Shown here: positions 49,366-61,391 of the stretch, piece after piece
Numbering within the stretch: position 1 is the first letter of the stretch
Layout: each line of letters opens with the position of its first letter
Assembly: GCA_019321725.1 (NCBI GenBank)
Contig: CM033122.1
Span: forward strand, 17,262,274 to 17,326,273
Length of the DNA stretch: 64,000 bases
Origin: Paulownia fortunei
Taxonomy: Eukaryota; Streptophyta; Magnoliopsida; Lamiales; Paulowniaceae
Direction: 5' to 3'
The notes under the pieces: generated by a model
What the model saw: the letters and a program-made list of their open reading frames with translations, nothing else
What the model was told of the DNA's origin: nothing
The model's database searches: none
Translations under genes and position numbers: made by a program

Positions 49366-50965
49366 TGCTACAACTTTAAGGTTGCAAACCCAAGTGCAGG
49401 TTGTAATAAGTAATAAATTTCTCATGAGTCCGAGGTCGATCCACAGGGAAGTTGTTTGAAGAATTCAAGTTTATATTTATAAAAAGATGGAGTTTATGTG
49501 AATAAAAAATATATGAACAATTAATGTATGATGTAGTTAAAGAAAATCGAAGTAATAAAAGTACTGAGGATTAGGGATCCACTCTTGAGTTTTGGATAGA
49601 TAAATGGTTATTTATTCTTTTTACCTCTATTAATTGCCACAATTGGAATCCATACATAATGAAGGTTCCAATGGGAAGATATTATCAAGTAACTCATGCA
49701 ATAAGGTAATCATGATATTGTCTTACTATTGCAAATTATCTCTTAACGCCAACACTTATTTATGGGATCAAGCATTTATATACTCCTTCGTCAACAACAA
49801 ATCAAGGTTTCACATTAGCAGTCGGTGGGGTAAAACCGTACAATAAGCTAAATGAACCCAAGTATTTGTTGTGCCATTGGAGATACATAAATCAAGAATC
49901 ACCACAAAAATAAGTAGGGTTTAGATAAAAAATAATAATAATAATACAACATACTTAAACAATTTCTACCCTTATAACCATTTCTCTTCCTCCATAAAGA
50001 GATTCACCCTTTTTCCTCACCAAAATGAAATTTAGAAAGACATAATAAAAGTAACAAAGACTAAAAATATAAGAGAAACTAGAGAATGCATTTCTATTAC
50101 TACTAGAAAACTTACAATACTAGAAAACATACAAACTAGATAACTTAGCCTAAAGAAACCCTCTACCCCCTCCTCTTACAAGCTGAATACATGGCCTATT
50201 TATAGTACTTGGAGTAAGCTAGAGGCCAAACAAATAATGAAGGGGTTAATCAAGTGGTATGCTAGTTGCCAAGAGTTGGTAAGTTGTTATACAAATTTCT
50301 CAACCACTGAATTGAATTACATTTTTCAATCAAATACAGCCAGAGTTTGAAGATACGTAAAGAATAAAAATTGTAGATCCTTCAACGCTGATATATTTTC
50401 ATATATCTTTTGTCAAATTTGGCGATCGGATGAAGGAGATATGGTCAAATTACCGAGTCATGTCCAAGAGCCGCCCTGTAACATCAGCAGCAACTTGCTG
50501 CCTATGGTTTTACCATTTCGACACATTTTCACACCATCGTGTCTTCAGCAAACTTGTTTATTTACCTCTTGGGTATAACATATCCGAATTTCAGACCAAA
50601 ATAAAATATATAACCGAATTGGTAAAATAAGTCAATACTGGGCTGAACTCTGATCTGAATTTTGGTGATCCATTTTGTGTAATTACTTGGACGAATTTTC
50701 TGCTATCATCAAGACTGAATTGGGCTGAGCCTCCAACATAAAAGTTGTACCTCTATCTCTTGGCTTTCAAATAAAACAAGCTTTAGGTCCATAGAGTTTT
50801 TGATCATGAAGTTATGCTCAAATTACAAAAACTGTACAAGTCTGAAAACATGCTTCCATTTATTCCCTAACACAAAACATTAATAAAACAAGAATATTAA
50901 CAAGAATAAAGCAAGAAAAGTATAAAGGATTTGATATAAAAATATGTCAAAATATGCACTTATCA
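49366..50965 (-). repeat. 3' LTR of element B
   Basis: TGCTACAACTTTAAGG...ATGCACTTATCA on plus. It contains the same 70-codon open frame (49634-49846) as the other LTR; that frame is LTR sequence, not a gene. TATAAATA on the minus strand is at 50197-50204. Confidence 0.97.
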
Positions 50966-50982
50966 AATTCCCCCACACTTAA
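50966..50982 (-). other. Polypurine tract of element B
   Basis: AAGTGTGGGGGAATT on the minus strand abuts the 3' LTR start TGATAAGTGC. Two more internal purine motifs occur: AGTGTGGGGGAGTT at about 51746-51760, and GACATTGGGGACAATGTC followed by GGTTGGGGGGAGGG at about 52571-52612. Confidence 0.8.
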
Positions 50983-52722
50983 CCCTTGCTTGTCCTCGAG
51001 CAAGTTTAAAACAAACATAAACTAATCCACTTTCGTAGGAAAACACGATTGCATTTAGCATATGCAACAAGCCTTTAAACCCCTAGGTGGCCCATATAGG
51101 ACGAGTTATAGTCTCGTGAAGGTTTCCAGCAGTGATACCTACAAACACCTATAATAACTATCTTCCAACTTTTATTCTCATGAAGCAACAAAGTAATATG
51201 GAAATAAAATCAAACAAGTGTTGAGTTTAACTCTTAGTCATTCAAAAATCAATACATTTCCACAATAATCATACTCAAGTGTGTGTGTGGACAGTTAATG
51301 TCAATAGTGATGAAACTATGCATGTTTCAAATAAGTGAATTCTCATAAAACCTTACAAAACCATCACCCAATCTCTAACAGAAAAATTAAACATCATAGG
51401 CTCTTCCTTTGGTGCAAATCTCCACTACATTGAAGGCACCACACGAAATCAAAAGGTTTTTAACAAAGGTTGTAATGGGGTCAAAGGGTGGTGATGTAGC
51501 TAAGAAATAAAAGGATAGGATGTAACAAAGGTTCTAAAAATTTCATGGAATCAGAGACATAAAATTTATCAATGAAGAATTCTCCAACTCCACAAATTTC
51601 ACACTGGAGTCTATTGTTATTGAATTGGACCCCTCTTATTCATCTTGCAACATCTCATTTTTAGTTGCAACTTGTAGCACTTTGCAACTTTTTTTTTTAT
51701 ATTGTTTTTTTCTTTTTTTTTTTTCTTTTTTTTTATAGAGAAACTCCCCCACACTTATCTTCTATCCTAACCTAAATTTCTTTTGTAAGTCCAAGCTTTC
51801 AATTGAATGTCTCTTAAACTCCAATCATTTTTAGAACAAGGGTTGGATAATAGTGTATTTAGACTAGGTAAAAATATATGGTTACAAAAAAAAAAATATT
51901 TATTTATTGTAAGGCTCAAAGTGGTTTACTAGGGGGATGTTTTCTTTAAATATCATATAGGGAACAAGCTGATTTGGCAATGGTGCTAGAAAGCCTAATG
52001 CCTTAATCATTTTTCTAGTGGTGCACTATCAGTCGTTCGCCTCGACAGACCAAAAGTAAAAGTTCTAATACTCAACCCCTACATGTTGAAGATTCAAGTG
52101 ATGATTAGAGTAAGGGCACAAGAACTATATATTTTGACATGATTGTCTTCACACTAAATAACATAACTATTTGTGCAAAATAAAATTTGAGTATAATTAT
52201 TGCAAAAATATATTAACCAAATAACAACATCAAAGTCCAAAACAACACCCATCATCAATTAAACCATATTATTCATGCTTAATTTTAATCATTGAAGTTG
52301 GAAGAACCTATACGACTCAAAAAAAATATTGGTAATTCACAAACACTTGTTAAAAACTTTACAAACCTGCCATATTATGCAAAAAATAGGGATGCGTCTC
52401 AAGAGTGTTACAATTACCCTTTACTCAGCCACCTTTTTTTCATGCTTTCAACGGATCCAGCAAAAAAAACACGCTTGATTTATATTTATTTATTATTTTT
52501 TTTTATTATTATATTTTTTTAAATACTAAAAAAAAACACACATTGAATATACAAGTCATGATATCAATTATCCCTCCCCCCAACCTAATCGAGACATTGT
52601 CCCCAATGTCAAAAATAGATATGAAAGTAAAGTTTGAAAGATATCACCTGAAATGCGGCTAAAAAAGCTGAAACAACAAAAAAAACACACATATTATTAG
52701 ATAAAATCATTAACAATAAGTA
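50983..52722. other. Non-coding 3' region of element B
   Basis: No coding sequence recognised between the LOG copy and the 3' LTR. It holds T-rich runs (51688-51736) and the purine motifs described for the tract. This long non-coding tract downstream of the cargo is usual for Athila-like elements. Confidence 0.7.
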
Positions 52723-53374
52723 TCACAGACTGAGAGTAAAATTCAATTTGCGTTTTCGACCATTGTTCCTATTGGACCAATCCACATTGGCCAAGACTGG
52801 ATCAGGTTTTGGCACATATGCTAGAGTTGATCAATCAGCTGGTCAGGTGTTGGAGCAGAAATGATGATTCTTCTCGCAAAAGTTGAAATAAACCATTTTT
52901 TCGCAGCATGATCTACAAAAGATAGCAAACCATCATAAAAACCATTAACATTAAGAATACCTATAGGTTTTTGGTGAATGTTGAGTTGTGCCCAAGAAAC
53001 AATTTGGAATAATTCTTCCAGTAACCAAAACCGCCAGGTAGAATGATGAATGCATCCGCATTGTTTAACATATTAGGCATTCTGTCCTGAATGTGTGACA
53101 CTTTCAGCTCATCTCCAATGGTCATACCTGTGATATTCTGTACTGTTAAACATTTTGGGATAACTCCCAAAACTTTGACACCTCCTACATAAGCAGAAAT
53201 GGCAACACTCCCCATTAACCCCAAACTGCCTCCCCCATACACTAAATGAATTTTTCTTTCTGCTAAAGTTCTACCAAGATTATTGGCTGCCCCTATAAAC
53301 TCACCATTTTTTCCTAGATTGGATCCACAAAAAACATAAATGGAATTAAATTTGCGAGTTAAAGAAACTTCCAT
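52723..53374 (-). pseudogene. LOG: Full-length intronless LONELY GUY (LOG) cytokinin riboside 5'-monophosphate phosphoribohydrolase copy, frameshifted
   Basis: LOG enzymes release active cytokinin bases from their nucleotides. ATG at 53374 (MEVSLTRKFNSIYVFCGSN) is preferred over 53404 because it fits the family start. Then come LVYGGGSLGLMG (nucleotide-binding GGGS region), GVKVLGVIPK, DRMPNML with the Arg and Met of the usual RKxxM kept, and DAFIILPGGFG. Here, near 53020, the PGGxGTxxE active-site motif is broken by a shift. The next frame resumes at once with EELFQIVSWAQLNIHQKPIG, NVNGFYDGLLSFVDHA and ISAPTPDQLIDQL. A second shift at 52823 then gives AYVPKPDPVLANVDW and a TGA at 52723. The total of about 650 nt equals a normal LOG of about 217 residues. 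No introns are present, although plant LOG genes usually have several. It lies inside the retroelement, same strand as pol. It is inactive unless the shifts are sequence errors. Confidence 0.9.
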
Positions 53375-53706
53375 TTTTTTTCTTTTTGAAAATAAGTTGT
53401 GCAAAAATAGAGTGAGTAGGGTGATATTTATTGAGGTGTGAACAGGGAATACATTTATTGCATGTCTTTTTCTTTTGTCAAAAAGGTTGAAAATAAGGAC
53501 ACATATGAAATTTAAAAATTACCTACTACCACGTGTATGTACATGTAGTTGTGATTGTGGCTCACATCTTCCTCTGGTTTTACGTCCAGTAACGGCTTAA
53601 ACGCCCTCTATGGGTCGAGGATATGCTTCCCATCCAGTTTTCTTATAAACTAGCAAACAGGGTCTTTTAATGTCAGATTTCCAAGACTATAAAGCTCATA
53701 TTCATT
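53375..53706. other. Leader region upstream of the captured LOG copy
   Basis: No coding sequence. On the minus strand a purine-rich AAAAAGAAAAAAA directly precedes the ATG, AATAAATATCACC lies about 55 bp upstream and a G-box core CACGTG at 53530-53535. These could be host leader or promoter sequence carried along with LOG, but each could occur by chance. Confidence 0.35.
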
Positions 53707-54216
53707 TCAAAAACGATCCCATAAATCAAGAATTGCACGTTGTACCAATCCACATGAATGCGTCTCAAGAGTCAATATAATGTGATCTAAAGACTCCTTA
53801 CTCAGTCCATCCATAATGAATTTAAGTTTATCTTCTCGATTTTTAGAGACCATTCCTAAAGAATGACACTTTGTGTTGCAAGTCCATCTAGCACAAATAT
53901 GACAAACTTTCATTTTTTTCGCCCTTCATTTTTTTGAATATGTGCTTTTACCAAAATCAGACATGTATCTAGTAAGCAAATATTGAAACTCATGTGAAAA
54001 CTCACCTACCCTTACCTTTGCTTCAATTATCCATCGTATGTCCTCCGAAATGCCTTTGTGCATAAGCATCCTTAATCTTTCAATCCTGATTTTATAAATT
54101 TTCAACATTGCATTTTTAGGAAGAAAAGAAAATCGCTTCTTGAGAGTTAGAAATATGTCACCCATTTTGAAAATAACAAGAAAAGAGAATGAGAAAAATA
54201 AAGAAAATTTGTACAA
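53707..54216 (-). pseudogene. Extra ORF downstream of integrase, Cys-rich, one in-frame stop
   Basis: One reading frame of about 170 codons is split by a TGA at 53926-53928. The first part (54216-53929) has a hydrophobic start, KFSLFFSFSFLVIF, but may begin at MGDIFLTLKKRF (54165). The second part starts after the stop and contains VCHICARWTCNTKCHSLGM (Cx2Cx4Cx3C, possibly zinc-binding), then EDKLKFIMDGLSKESLDHI. It lies 150 bp after the integrase stop, where Athila elements often keep additional or env-like ORFs. No family is recognised. It could be an element-encoded accessory protein or another captured host fragment. Confidence 0.5.
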
Positions 54217-54369
54217 AGATTTCAGTTGTTTGGGAAACTGACAAGTCCGACTTTTCTAGCCACGGAGTACCGTTATCCGCCATTTAACTGGAAAAAGAAA
54301 AAAGAAAAATAAAAAAAAGAAGAAAAGAGAAGAAAAAAATAATGTCAGATAAAAAAAATATATACAACA

Positions 54370-57300
54370 CTAATCATAACAAGGGTTAGAAAGAAAAAGA
54401 ATTTCCTCTTGTGAAAATTGATTTTCTAGAAATGGTTTAACTCTTTGTCCATTTACTTTGAATATGTTACCATTTCTAGGATTCTCAATGTCAATCGCCC
54501 CATAAGGATATACTTTTTTTACAACAAAAGGACCACTCCACCTTGATCTCAATTTTCCAGGAAACAAATGCAATCGAGAATTATAAAGCAAAACCTTTTG
54601 ACCAACCTCAAATATTTTTCTTGAAATTTTATTATCATGAAAATCTTTGATTCTTGCTTTATAAATTTTAGAATTCTCATATGCATCATTTCTCAGTTCT
54701 TCAAGTTCATTGATTTGCAATTTGCGCAATTTTGAAGCTTCATCAAGGTTGAAGTTAAACATTTTGATTGCCCAATAAGCTTTATGTTCAAGTTCAACAG
54801 GTAAATGACAAGATTTTTCATAAACTATCCTATAAGGAGACATGCCTAATGATGTTTTGAAAGTAGTTCTATATGCCCAAAGTGTATCGGTAAGTCTAAG
54901 AGACCAATTTTTACGGTTTGGGTTAACTGTTTTCTCCAAAATTTGTTTTATCTCCCTATTTGCAAGTTCAACTTGTCCATTTGTCTGAGGGTGATAAGGG
55001 GTTGCAACTTTATGTATGATTCCATATTTCTTCATTAAAGTTCTGAAAACTTTGTTACAAAAATATTTTCCCCCATCACTGATAATAGATCTAGGAATTC
55101 CAAATCGACTTAAAATATTTTCTTTCAAAAATTTTATCACTATTTTGTGATCATTGTTTCGACAAAGAATTGCCTCGATCCATTTTGAAACATAATCTAT
55201 GGCAACCAATATGTAAAGAAAACCAAATGATAATGGAAATGGCCCCATAAAATCAATACCCCAACAGTCAAAGATTTCAATCACTAGGATAGGGTGTAGG
55301 GGCATCATATTTCTCTTTGAAAGGGACCCTAACTTTTGACAATTTTCACAACTTTTGCAGAAAGTGTAAGTATCTTTGAAAAGAGTTGGTCAATAAAATC
55401 AACATTGCAAGATTTTTGCAGTAGTTTTCTTTACAGAAAAATGACCACCACATGCTTCTGAATGACAAAATTTGACAATATTACCTATCTTATTGTCAGG
55501 CACACATCTTCGAAAGATTTGATCCGGACAATATTTGAATAGGTATGGATCATCCCAATAAAAATTTTTAACCTCAGTCAAAAACTTCTTTTTATCTTGA
55601 GAGTTCCAATGTGATGGCATCTTTCCTGTTACAAGAAAATTAACAATGTCAGCAAACCAAGGTAAAATAGAAACGTTAAATAATTGTTCATCAGGGAAAG
55701 TGTCATTAATAAACAAGTTCTCGACAAATGATCAGCCACTACATTCTCTACTCTCTTTTTATCTCGAATAGTAACATTAAATTCCTGGAGTAAGAGAATC
55801 CACCTAATCAGTCTTGGTTTAGCATCTTTTTTTGACAAAAGATATTTCGAAGCTGCATGATCACTGAAAACAACAATTGGTGAGCCAACAAAATAAGATC
55901 GAAATTTATCCAATGCAAAAACTACAGCAAGTAATTCTTTTTCAATTGTTTTATAATTCAATTGAACACCATTTAAAGTTTTACTTGCATAGTAAATAAC
56001 ATATGGTTTTTTATCTTTTCTTTGTCCCAAGACAGCTCCAACAGCATAATCACTAGCATCACACATTATTTCAAAAGGTAAAGTCCAATCTGGAGGCTGC
56101 ATGATTGGAGCAGACGTAAGCATGCTTTTAAGCTTAACAAAAGCATTTTCACAGTTTTCAGTCCATTAAAAAATAGTGTCTTTTGTTAGAAGATTGCATA
56201 AAGGTTTAGATATTATACTAAAATTTTTGATAAATCTTCTATAAAAACCAGCATGTCCTAAAAATGATCTAATCTCCTTCACAGTCTTTGGTGTTGGCAA
56301 ATTGGCAATTAACTCAATTTTAGATTTATCAACCTCAATACCTTCTGATGATATAATGTGTCCAAGAACAATACCAGTTGTTACCATGAAGTGACATTTC
56401 TCCCAATTGAGCACAAGATTCTTTTCTTCACACCTGATCAAAACCTTTTCCAAATTAGATAAGCAATCATCAAATGAATTACCAAAAATAGAAAAATCAT
56501 CCATGAAGACTTCAAGAAAACATTCAACCATGTCACTAAAAATACTAAGCATGCATCGTTGGAATGTAGCTGGTGCATTACATAATCCAAAAGGCATCCT
56601 TCGATATGCAAAAGTACCAAAAGGACATGTAAAAGTTGTTTTCTCTTGATCTTCAAGTGCAATTGCAATTTGGTTATATCCAGAATATCCATCTAAAAAG
56701 CAATAAAATTCGTGTCCTGCAACTCTTTCTAAAATTTGATCCATGAAAGGTAATGGAAAATGATCTTTTCTAGTGACTGAATTGAGTTTTCTATAGTCAA
56801 TGCACATTCGCCAACCAGTAACAGTCCTAGTTGGAATTAATTCATCATTCTCATTCTTGACTACAGTAACTCCAGATTTCTTAGGTACAACTTGAGTCGG
56901 ACTTACCCATTTGCTATCAGAAATAGAATAAATAATTCCATTATCTAAGAGTTTAATGACTTCATTTCTTACTACTTATTTCATATTAGGATTTAGCCTT
57001 CGTTGCATTTCTCTAGATGGTTTAGCATTTTCCTCTAGATAGATGTTATGTGTGCAAATGAAAGGATTAATACCTTTAATATCAGCAATGGTCCATCCTA
57101 AAGCATTCTTATGCATTTTCAGAGTTTCGATCAACTTACCTTCTTGATATGCATCGAGTTTGGAAGAAATTATTACTGGAAAAGTTTCATTCTCACCCAA
57201 GAAAGAGTATTTCAAATTAACTGGCAAAGGTTTCAATTCAACCACGGGAGCTTTAATACTTGATGGAATAGATTTTACTGTTGATGATGAAAGTTCTTCG

Positions 57301-59692
57301 AACTTTGGCTTCCAAAAATATTTTTCTTGTACCTGCAAAAATTCAGAGATAGTATTAGTGTGTTCCTTTTTATAAATACTTTCACTTTCAAAACAAGTCT
57401 CCAAAGAATCTGAAGAGTTAGTAGTAGTAAATTATTCATGAACAAATTCCTCAATTGAATCCACTTCATGTACTTCGACATCTTCTGCAGGTTTCATACA
57501 AACATTAAACATATTTAGTTCCAAAGTCATATTTCCAAATGATAACTTCAAAATACCATTTCTACAATTGATCAAAGCATTTGAAGTTGCAAGAAAAGGA
57601 CGACCCAAAATGATAGGAATTTGTGTATGTGTATGTGCAACAGGCTCTGTGTCCAAAACAATGAAATCAATTGGAAAGTAAAACTTATCAATTTGTACCA
57701 GCACATCTTCTACTATTCCCTTGGAACTTTAATCGAACAGTCAACTAATTGGAGTACAACAGAAGTTGTTTTAAGTTCTCCCAAACCTAACTGTTCATAA
57801 ATTGAGAAAGGTAGAAGATTTACACTAGCACCAAGATCAAGCAAAGCACGCTCTATTCTAGTGTTTCCTATGATACATGAAATGGTTGGACAACCTGGAT
57901 CTTTGTATTTGGGTGGAGTGAATTGTTGAATGATTGAACTAACACTTTAAGTTAAAAATGCCTTATTTTGTACATGATGTTTTCTTTTGATTGTACACAA
58001 ATTTTTCAAAAATTTGGCATAAGGTGGAACTTGCTTGATTGCATCCAATAATGGAATATTAATCTTGACTTGTTTAAAAATTTCAGCATTTGAGTTCAAT
58101 TTCTGAGTTGCTTGCAATTTTTGAGGAAAGGGTGCTGGAGGTAAATATTTTTCTTTTTTTTATTTTCACGGTTACCTTCTTCAAACTTACCTTTATCGTC
58201 AAGACTATTTCCATTTTTCATTTCTGGAGGTGGATTAGAAACTTTCTCCTTGGGATGAATAGTCTTGTCAACAACTTTTCCATTCCGAAGAGTTGTAACT
58301 GAATTAGCCTCCTTGACTGCATTTTCACCTGAAGAAGAAATATGACACTGAGTAGAAGGATTAGGTTGAGGTTGAGCAGGAAATTTACCTTTTTCATGAG
58401 TACGCAAAGAAGTTGTCAGTGTTGAAAGTGTGCTTCTGATCTCATTGATAGCTTGTGAAGTCTGATTATTGATGTTTGTTTGTTCATGCATAAATGCTTG
58501 CAAAGTCTCCTCAATGGATTTTGTATGTGGAGGTGGATAAGAATGAAAGTTTTGTGGTTTTTTGTGAATGCGGTGGTTGGGCACGTTTATCATCTCGCCA
58601 ACTGAAATTGGGATGATTTCTCTATTGTGGATTGTAAGTTTCAGAATATGGAGAATGGAAAGGCTTTTTGAATGTGTTCATAAAATTTGCTTGTACTGGA
58701 AGGTTTGGACATTCATTGGTAGAGTGCCCCAAAAGTTTACAATTGCTACAAACTTCTTCCTCTTGCACAGATTTGATTTCCTTTACTTTCTTAAGTTCCA
58801 TGGCTTCAACTTTTCTTGTTAAACTAGCAAGTCTAGCATTTAGATCATCTTCTTGACTAAGGTAATATTTTTCTTTATTACTATTAGCAAGATTAGATCT
58901 AATAGAACCTTCAGAAGAATTAACACTATGCCATGATTGAGAGTATTCTGCCAAATGATCTAGGTATTCTAGGCTTCATCAGGTTCCTTATCAAGAAACT
59001 CACCATTACACATTGTTTCAACAAATTGTTTTGTTTCAGGAGTTAAACCTTCATAAAAGAAACTAATTAAGCGCCATTTTTCAAAACCATGATGTGGACA
59101 TGAATTCAACAAATCTTTAAATCTTTCCAACATTGAAAGAAAACTTCATTCGAATTTTGAGAAAAAATTGAATTTGTCTTTTCAAAGCATTAGTTTTATG
59201 AGTTGGAAAGAATTTTTTCAAGAATTCAGCTTGCATTTCTTGCCAAGTACCAATTGACCTAGGTTTTAAAGAATTAAGCCAATTTTTTGCTTTATCTTTT
59301 AAAGAGAAAGGAAATAATTTGAGCTTAACAATCTCATTTGTGCAAGTTTGATCATCAAAAGTGGCACATACTTCATCAAATTCTTTTAAATGCAAGTAAG
59401 GACTTTCAGAGTCTAAACCATGGAAATTAGGAAGTAAAGGGATCATACCTGACTTGAATCGAAAATTATTTGCATTTAGAGGAAAAATGAAATAAGAAGG
59501 AGAAGAATTTCGAGGAGGTTGCAAGTAATAACGCATGGTACGCACCTGTTGATTCTCATTTTCATCCTGGACACTTTCATTTTCAGCTATGGTGGAAGTG
59601 TGTGGAGATGATTCAAACAAATTTCCAAACAAAGTTTTGGAATTATTTCTTACTAAACGTCGAGAATTATGACTACGATACCATATAACCAT
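54370..59692 (-). pseudogene. gag-pol: Athila-type gag-pol of element B, few lesions
   Basis: Gag 59692-59117 (LPNFHGLDSESPYLHLKEF, LFPFSLKDKAKNWLNSL) shifts out near an A-run at about 59155. Gag continues at 58954-58622 with zinc knuckle CSNCKLLGHSTNEC (58709-58750) and 58593-58096. Protease has LLDLGASVNLLP at about 57820-57842, then a shift near 57720. The linker 57404-56976 ends in a stop before RT. RT 56807-56166 is well kept, with FMDD at 56496-56507 and RMPFGLCNAPATFQRC. RNase H 56123-55740 ([15 protein letters not shown]) follows a stop. The integrase zinc finger is in 55716-55399 and onward, and the core and C-terminus in 55308-54370 ([30 protein letters not shown] as the D,D,E residues; [19 protein letters not shown]). 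About five or six lesions separate intact domains, so the element is recently dead. Confidence 0.95.
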
Positions 59693-59766
59693 ATATCCAT
59701 AAAGAAAATAAACAAACTATATTTACAAAGGAAAAATATTAACAAACCTGAATACTTACCTTGCCT

Positions 59767-59784
59767 TCCCCGGCAACGGCGCCA
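59767..59784 (-). other. Primer-binding site of element B (tRNA-Asp type)
   Basis: TGGCGCCGTTGCCGGGGA on the minus strand, complementary to the 3' end of plant tRNA-Asp as remembered. It starts 6 bp inside the LTR. Confidence 0.88.
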
Positions 59785-59790
59785 AAAACT

Positions 59791-61391
59791 TGCTACAACT
59801 TTAAGGTTGCAAACCCAAGTGCAGGTTGTAATAAGTAATAAATTTCTCGTGAGTCCGAGATCGATCCACAGGGAAGTTGTTTGAAGAATTCAAGTTTATA
59901 TTTATAAAAAGATGGAGTTTATGTGAAACAAAAATATATGAACAATTAATGTGATGTAGCTAAAGAAAAAACCGAAGTAATAAAAGTACTGAGGATTAGG
60001 GATCCACTCTTGAGTTTTGGATAGATAAATGGTTATTTATTCTTTTTACCTCTATTAATTGCCACAATTGGAATCCATACATAATGAAGGTTCCAATGGG
60101 AAGATATTATCAAGTAACTCATGCAATAAGGTAATCATGATATTGTCTTACTATTGCAAATTATCTCTTAACGCCAACACTTATTTATGGGATCAAGCAT
60201 TTATATACTCCTTCGTCAACAACAAATCAAGATTTCACATTAGCAGTCGGTGGGGTAAAACCGTACAATAAGCTAAATGAACCCAAGTATTTGTTGTGCC
60301 ATTGGAGATACATAAATCAAGAATCACCACAAAAATAAGTAGGGTTTAGATCAAAAATAATAATAATAATACAACATACTTAAACAATTTCTACCCTTAT
60401 AACCATTTCTCTTCCTCCATAAAGAGATTCACCCTTTTTCCTCAGCAAAATGAAATTTAGAAAGACATAATAAAAGTAACAAAGACTAAAAATATAAGAG
60501 AAACTAGAGAATGCATTTCTATTACTACTAGAAAACTTACAATACTAGAAAACATACAAACTAGATAACTTAGCCTAAAGAAACCCTCTACTCCCCTCCT
60601 CTTACAAGCTGAATACATGACCTATTTATAGTACTTGGAGTAAGCTAGAGGCCAAATAAATAATGGAGGGGTTAATCAAGTGGTATGCTAGTTGCCAAGA
60701 GTTGGTAAGTTGTTACACAAATTTCTCAACCATTGAATTGAATTACATTTTTTGGTCAGATACAGCCAGAGTTTGAAGATACGTAAAGAATAAAAATTGT
60801 AGATCTTTCAACGCTGATATATTTTCATATATCTTTTGTCAAATTTGGCGATCGGATGAAGGAGATATGGTCAAATTACCGATTCATGTCCAAGAGCCGC
60901 CCTGTAACATCAGTAGCAACTTGCAGCCTATAGTTTTACCATTTTGACACATTTTCACACCATCTTGTCTTCAGAAAACTTGTTTATTTACCTCTTGGAT
61001 ATAACATATCCGAATTTCAGACCAAAATAAAATATATAACTGAATTGGTAAAATAAGTCAATACTGGGCTGAACTCTGATCTGAATTTTGGTGATCCATT
61101 TTGTGTAATTACTTGGACGAATTTTCTGCTATCATCAAGACTGAATTGGGCTGAGACTCCAACATAAAAGTTGTACCTCTATCTCTTGGCTTTCAAATGA
61201 AACAAGCTTTAGGTCCATAGAGCTTTTGATCATGAAGTTATGCTCAAATTACAAAAACTGCACAAGTTTGAAAATATGCTTCCATTTATTCCCTAACACA
61301 AAACATTAATAAAATAAGAATATTAACAAGAACAAAGCAAGAAAAGTATAAAGGATTTGATATAAAAATATGTCAAAATATGCACTTATCA
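59791..61391 (-). repeat. 5' LTR of element B
   Basis: Same ends as 49366-50965. It lies next to the primer site, so it drives leftward transcription. Confidence 0.97.
60623..60630 (-). promoter_or_regulatory. TATA box in the element B 5' LTR
   Basis: TATAAATA in the context ACTATAAATAGG on the minus strand, also kept in the other LTR. It is the plausible core promoter for element B and hence for read-through toward the captured LOG copy. Confidence 0.6.

Larger units (their letters stand above)
49366..61391 (-). mobile_element. Complete 12-kb Athila-type Ty3/gypsy element B, nested in copia element 3, carrying a captured LOG gene
   Basis: The LTRs are 49366-50965 and 59791-61391 (1600 and 1601 bp), with TG..CA ends and target duplication TTAAT at 49361-49365 and 61392-61396. 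The primer site (tRNA-Asp type) is at 59767-59784 and the polypurine tract GTGTGGGGGAATT abuts the 3' LTR. Minus-strand order: gag, protease, RT, RNase H, integrase (59692-54370), an extra ORF (54216-53707), a LOG gene copy (53404-52723), then about 1.75 kb of non-coding DNA. The LTR copies look very similar by eye, with small scattered differences, so insertion is recent relative to the other elements here. Confidence 0.97.

Noticed and set aside
49634..49846. 70-codon frame also found, identical in translation, at 60059-60271
   Set aside because: Both lie at the same place in the two LTRs of element B; identity comes from the LTR duplication, not from a conserved gene.
54370..54870. Idea that integrase of element B carries a chromodomain
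   Set aside because: The C-terminal part ends after the [12 protein letters not shown] and [12 protein letters not shown] blocks without a chromodomain-like sequence; this fits Athila-type, not chromovirus.
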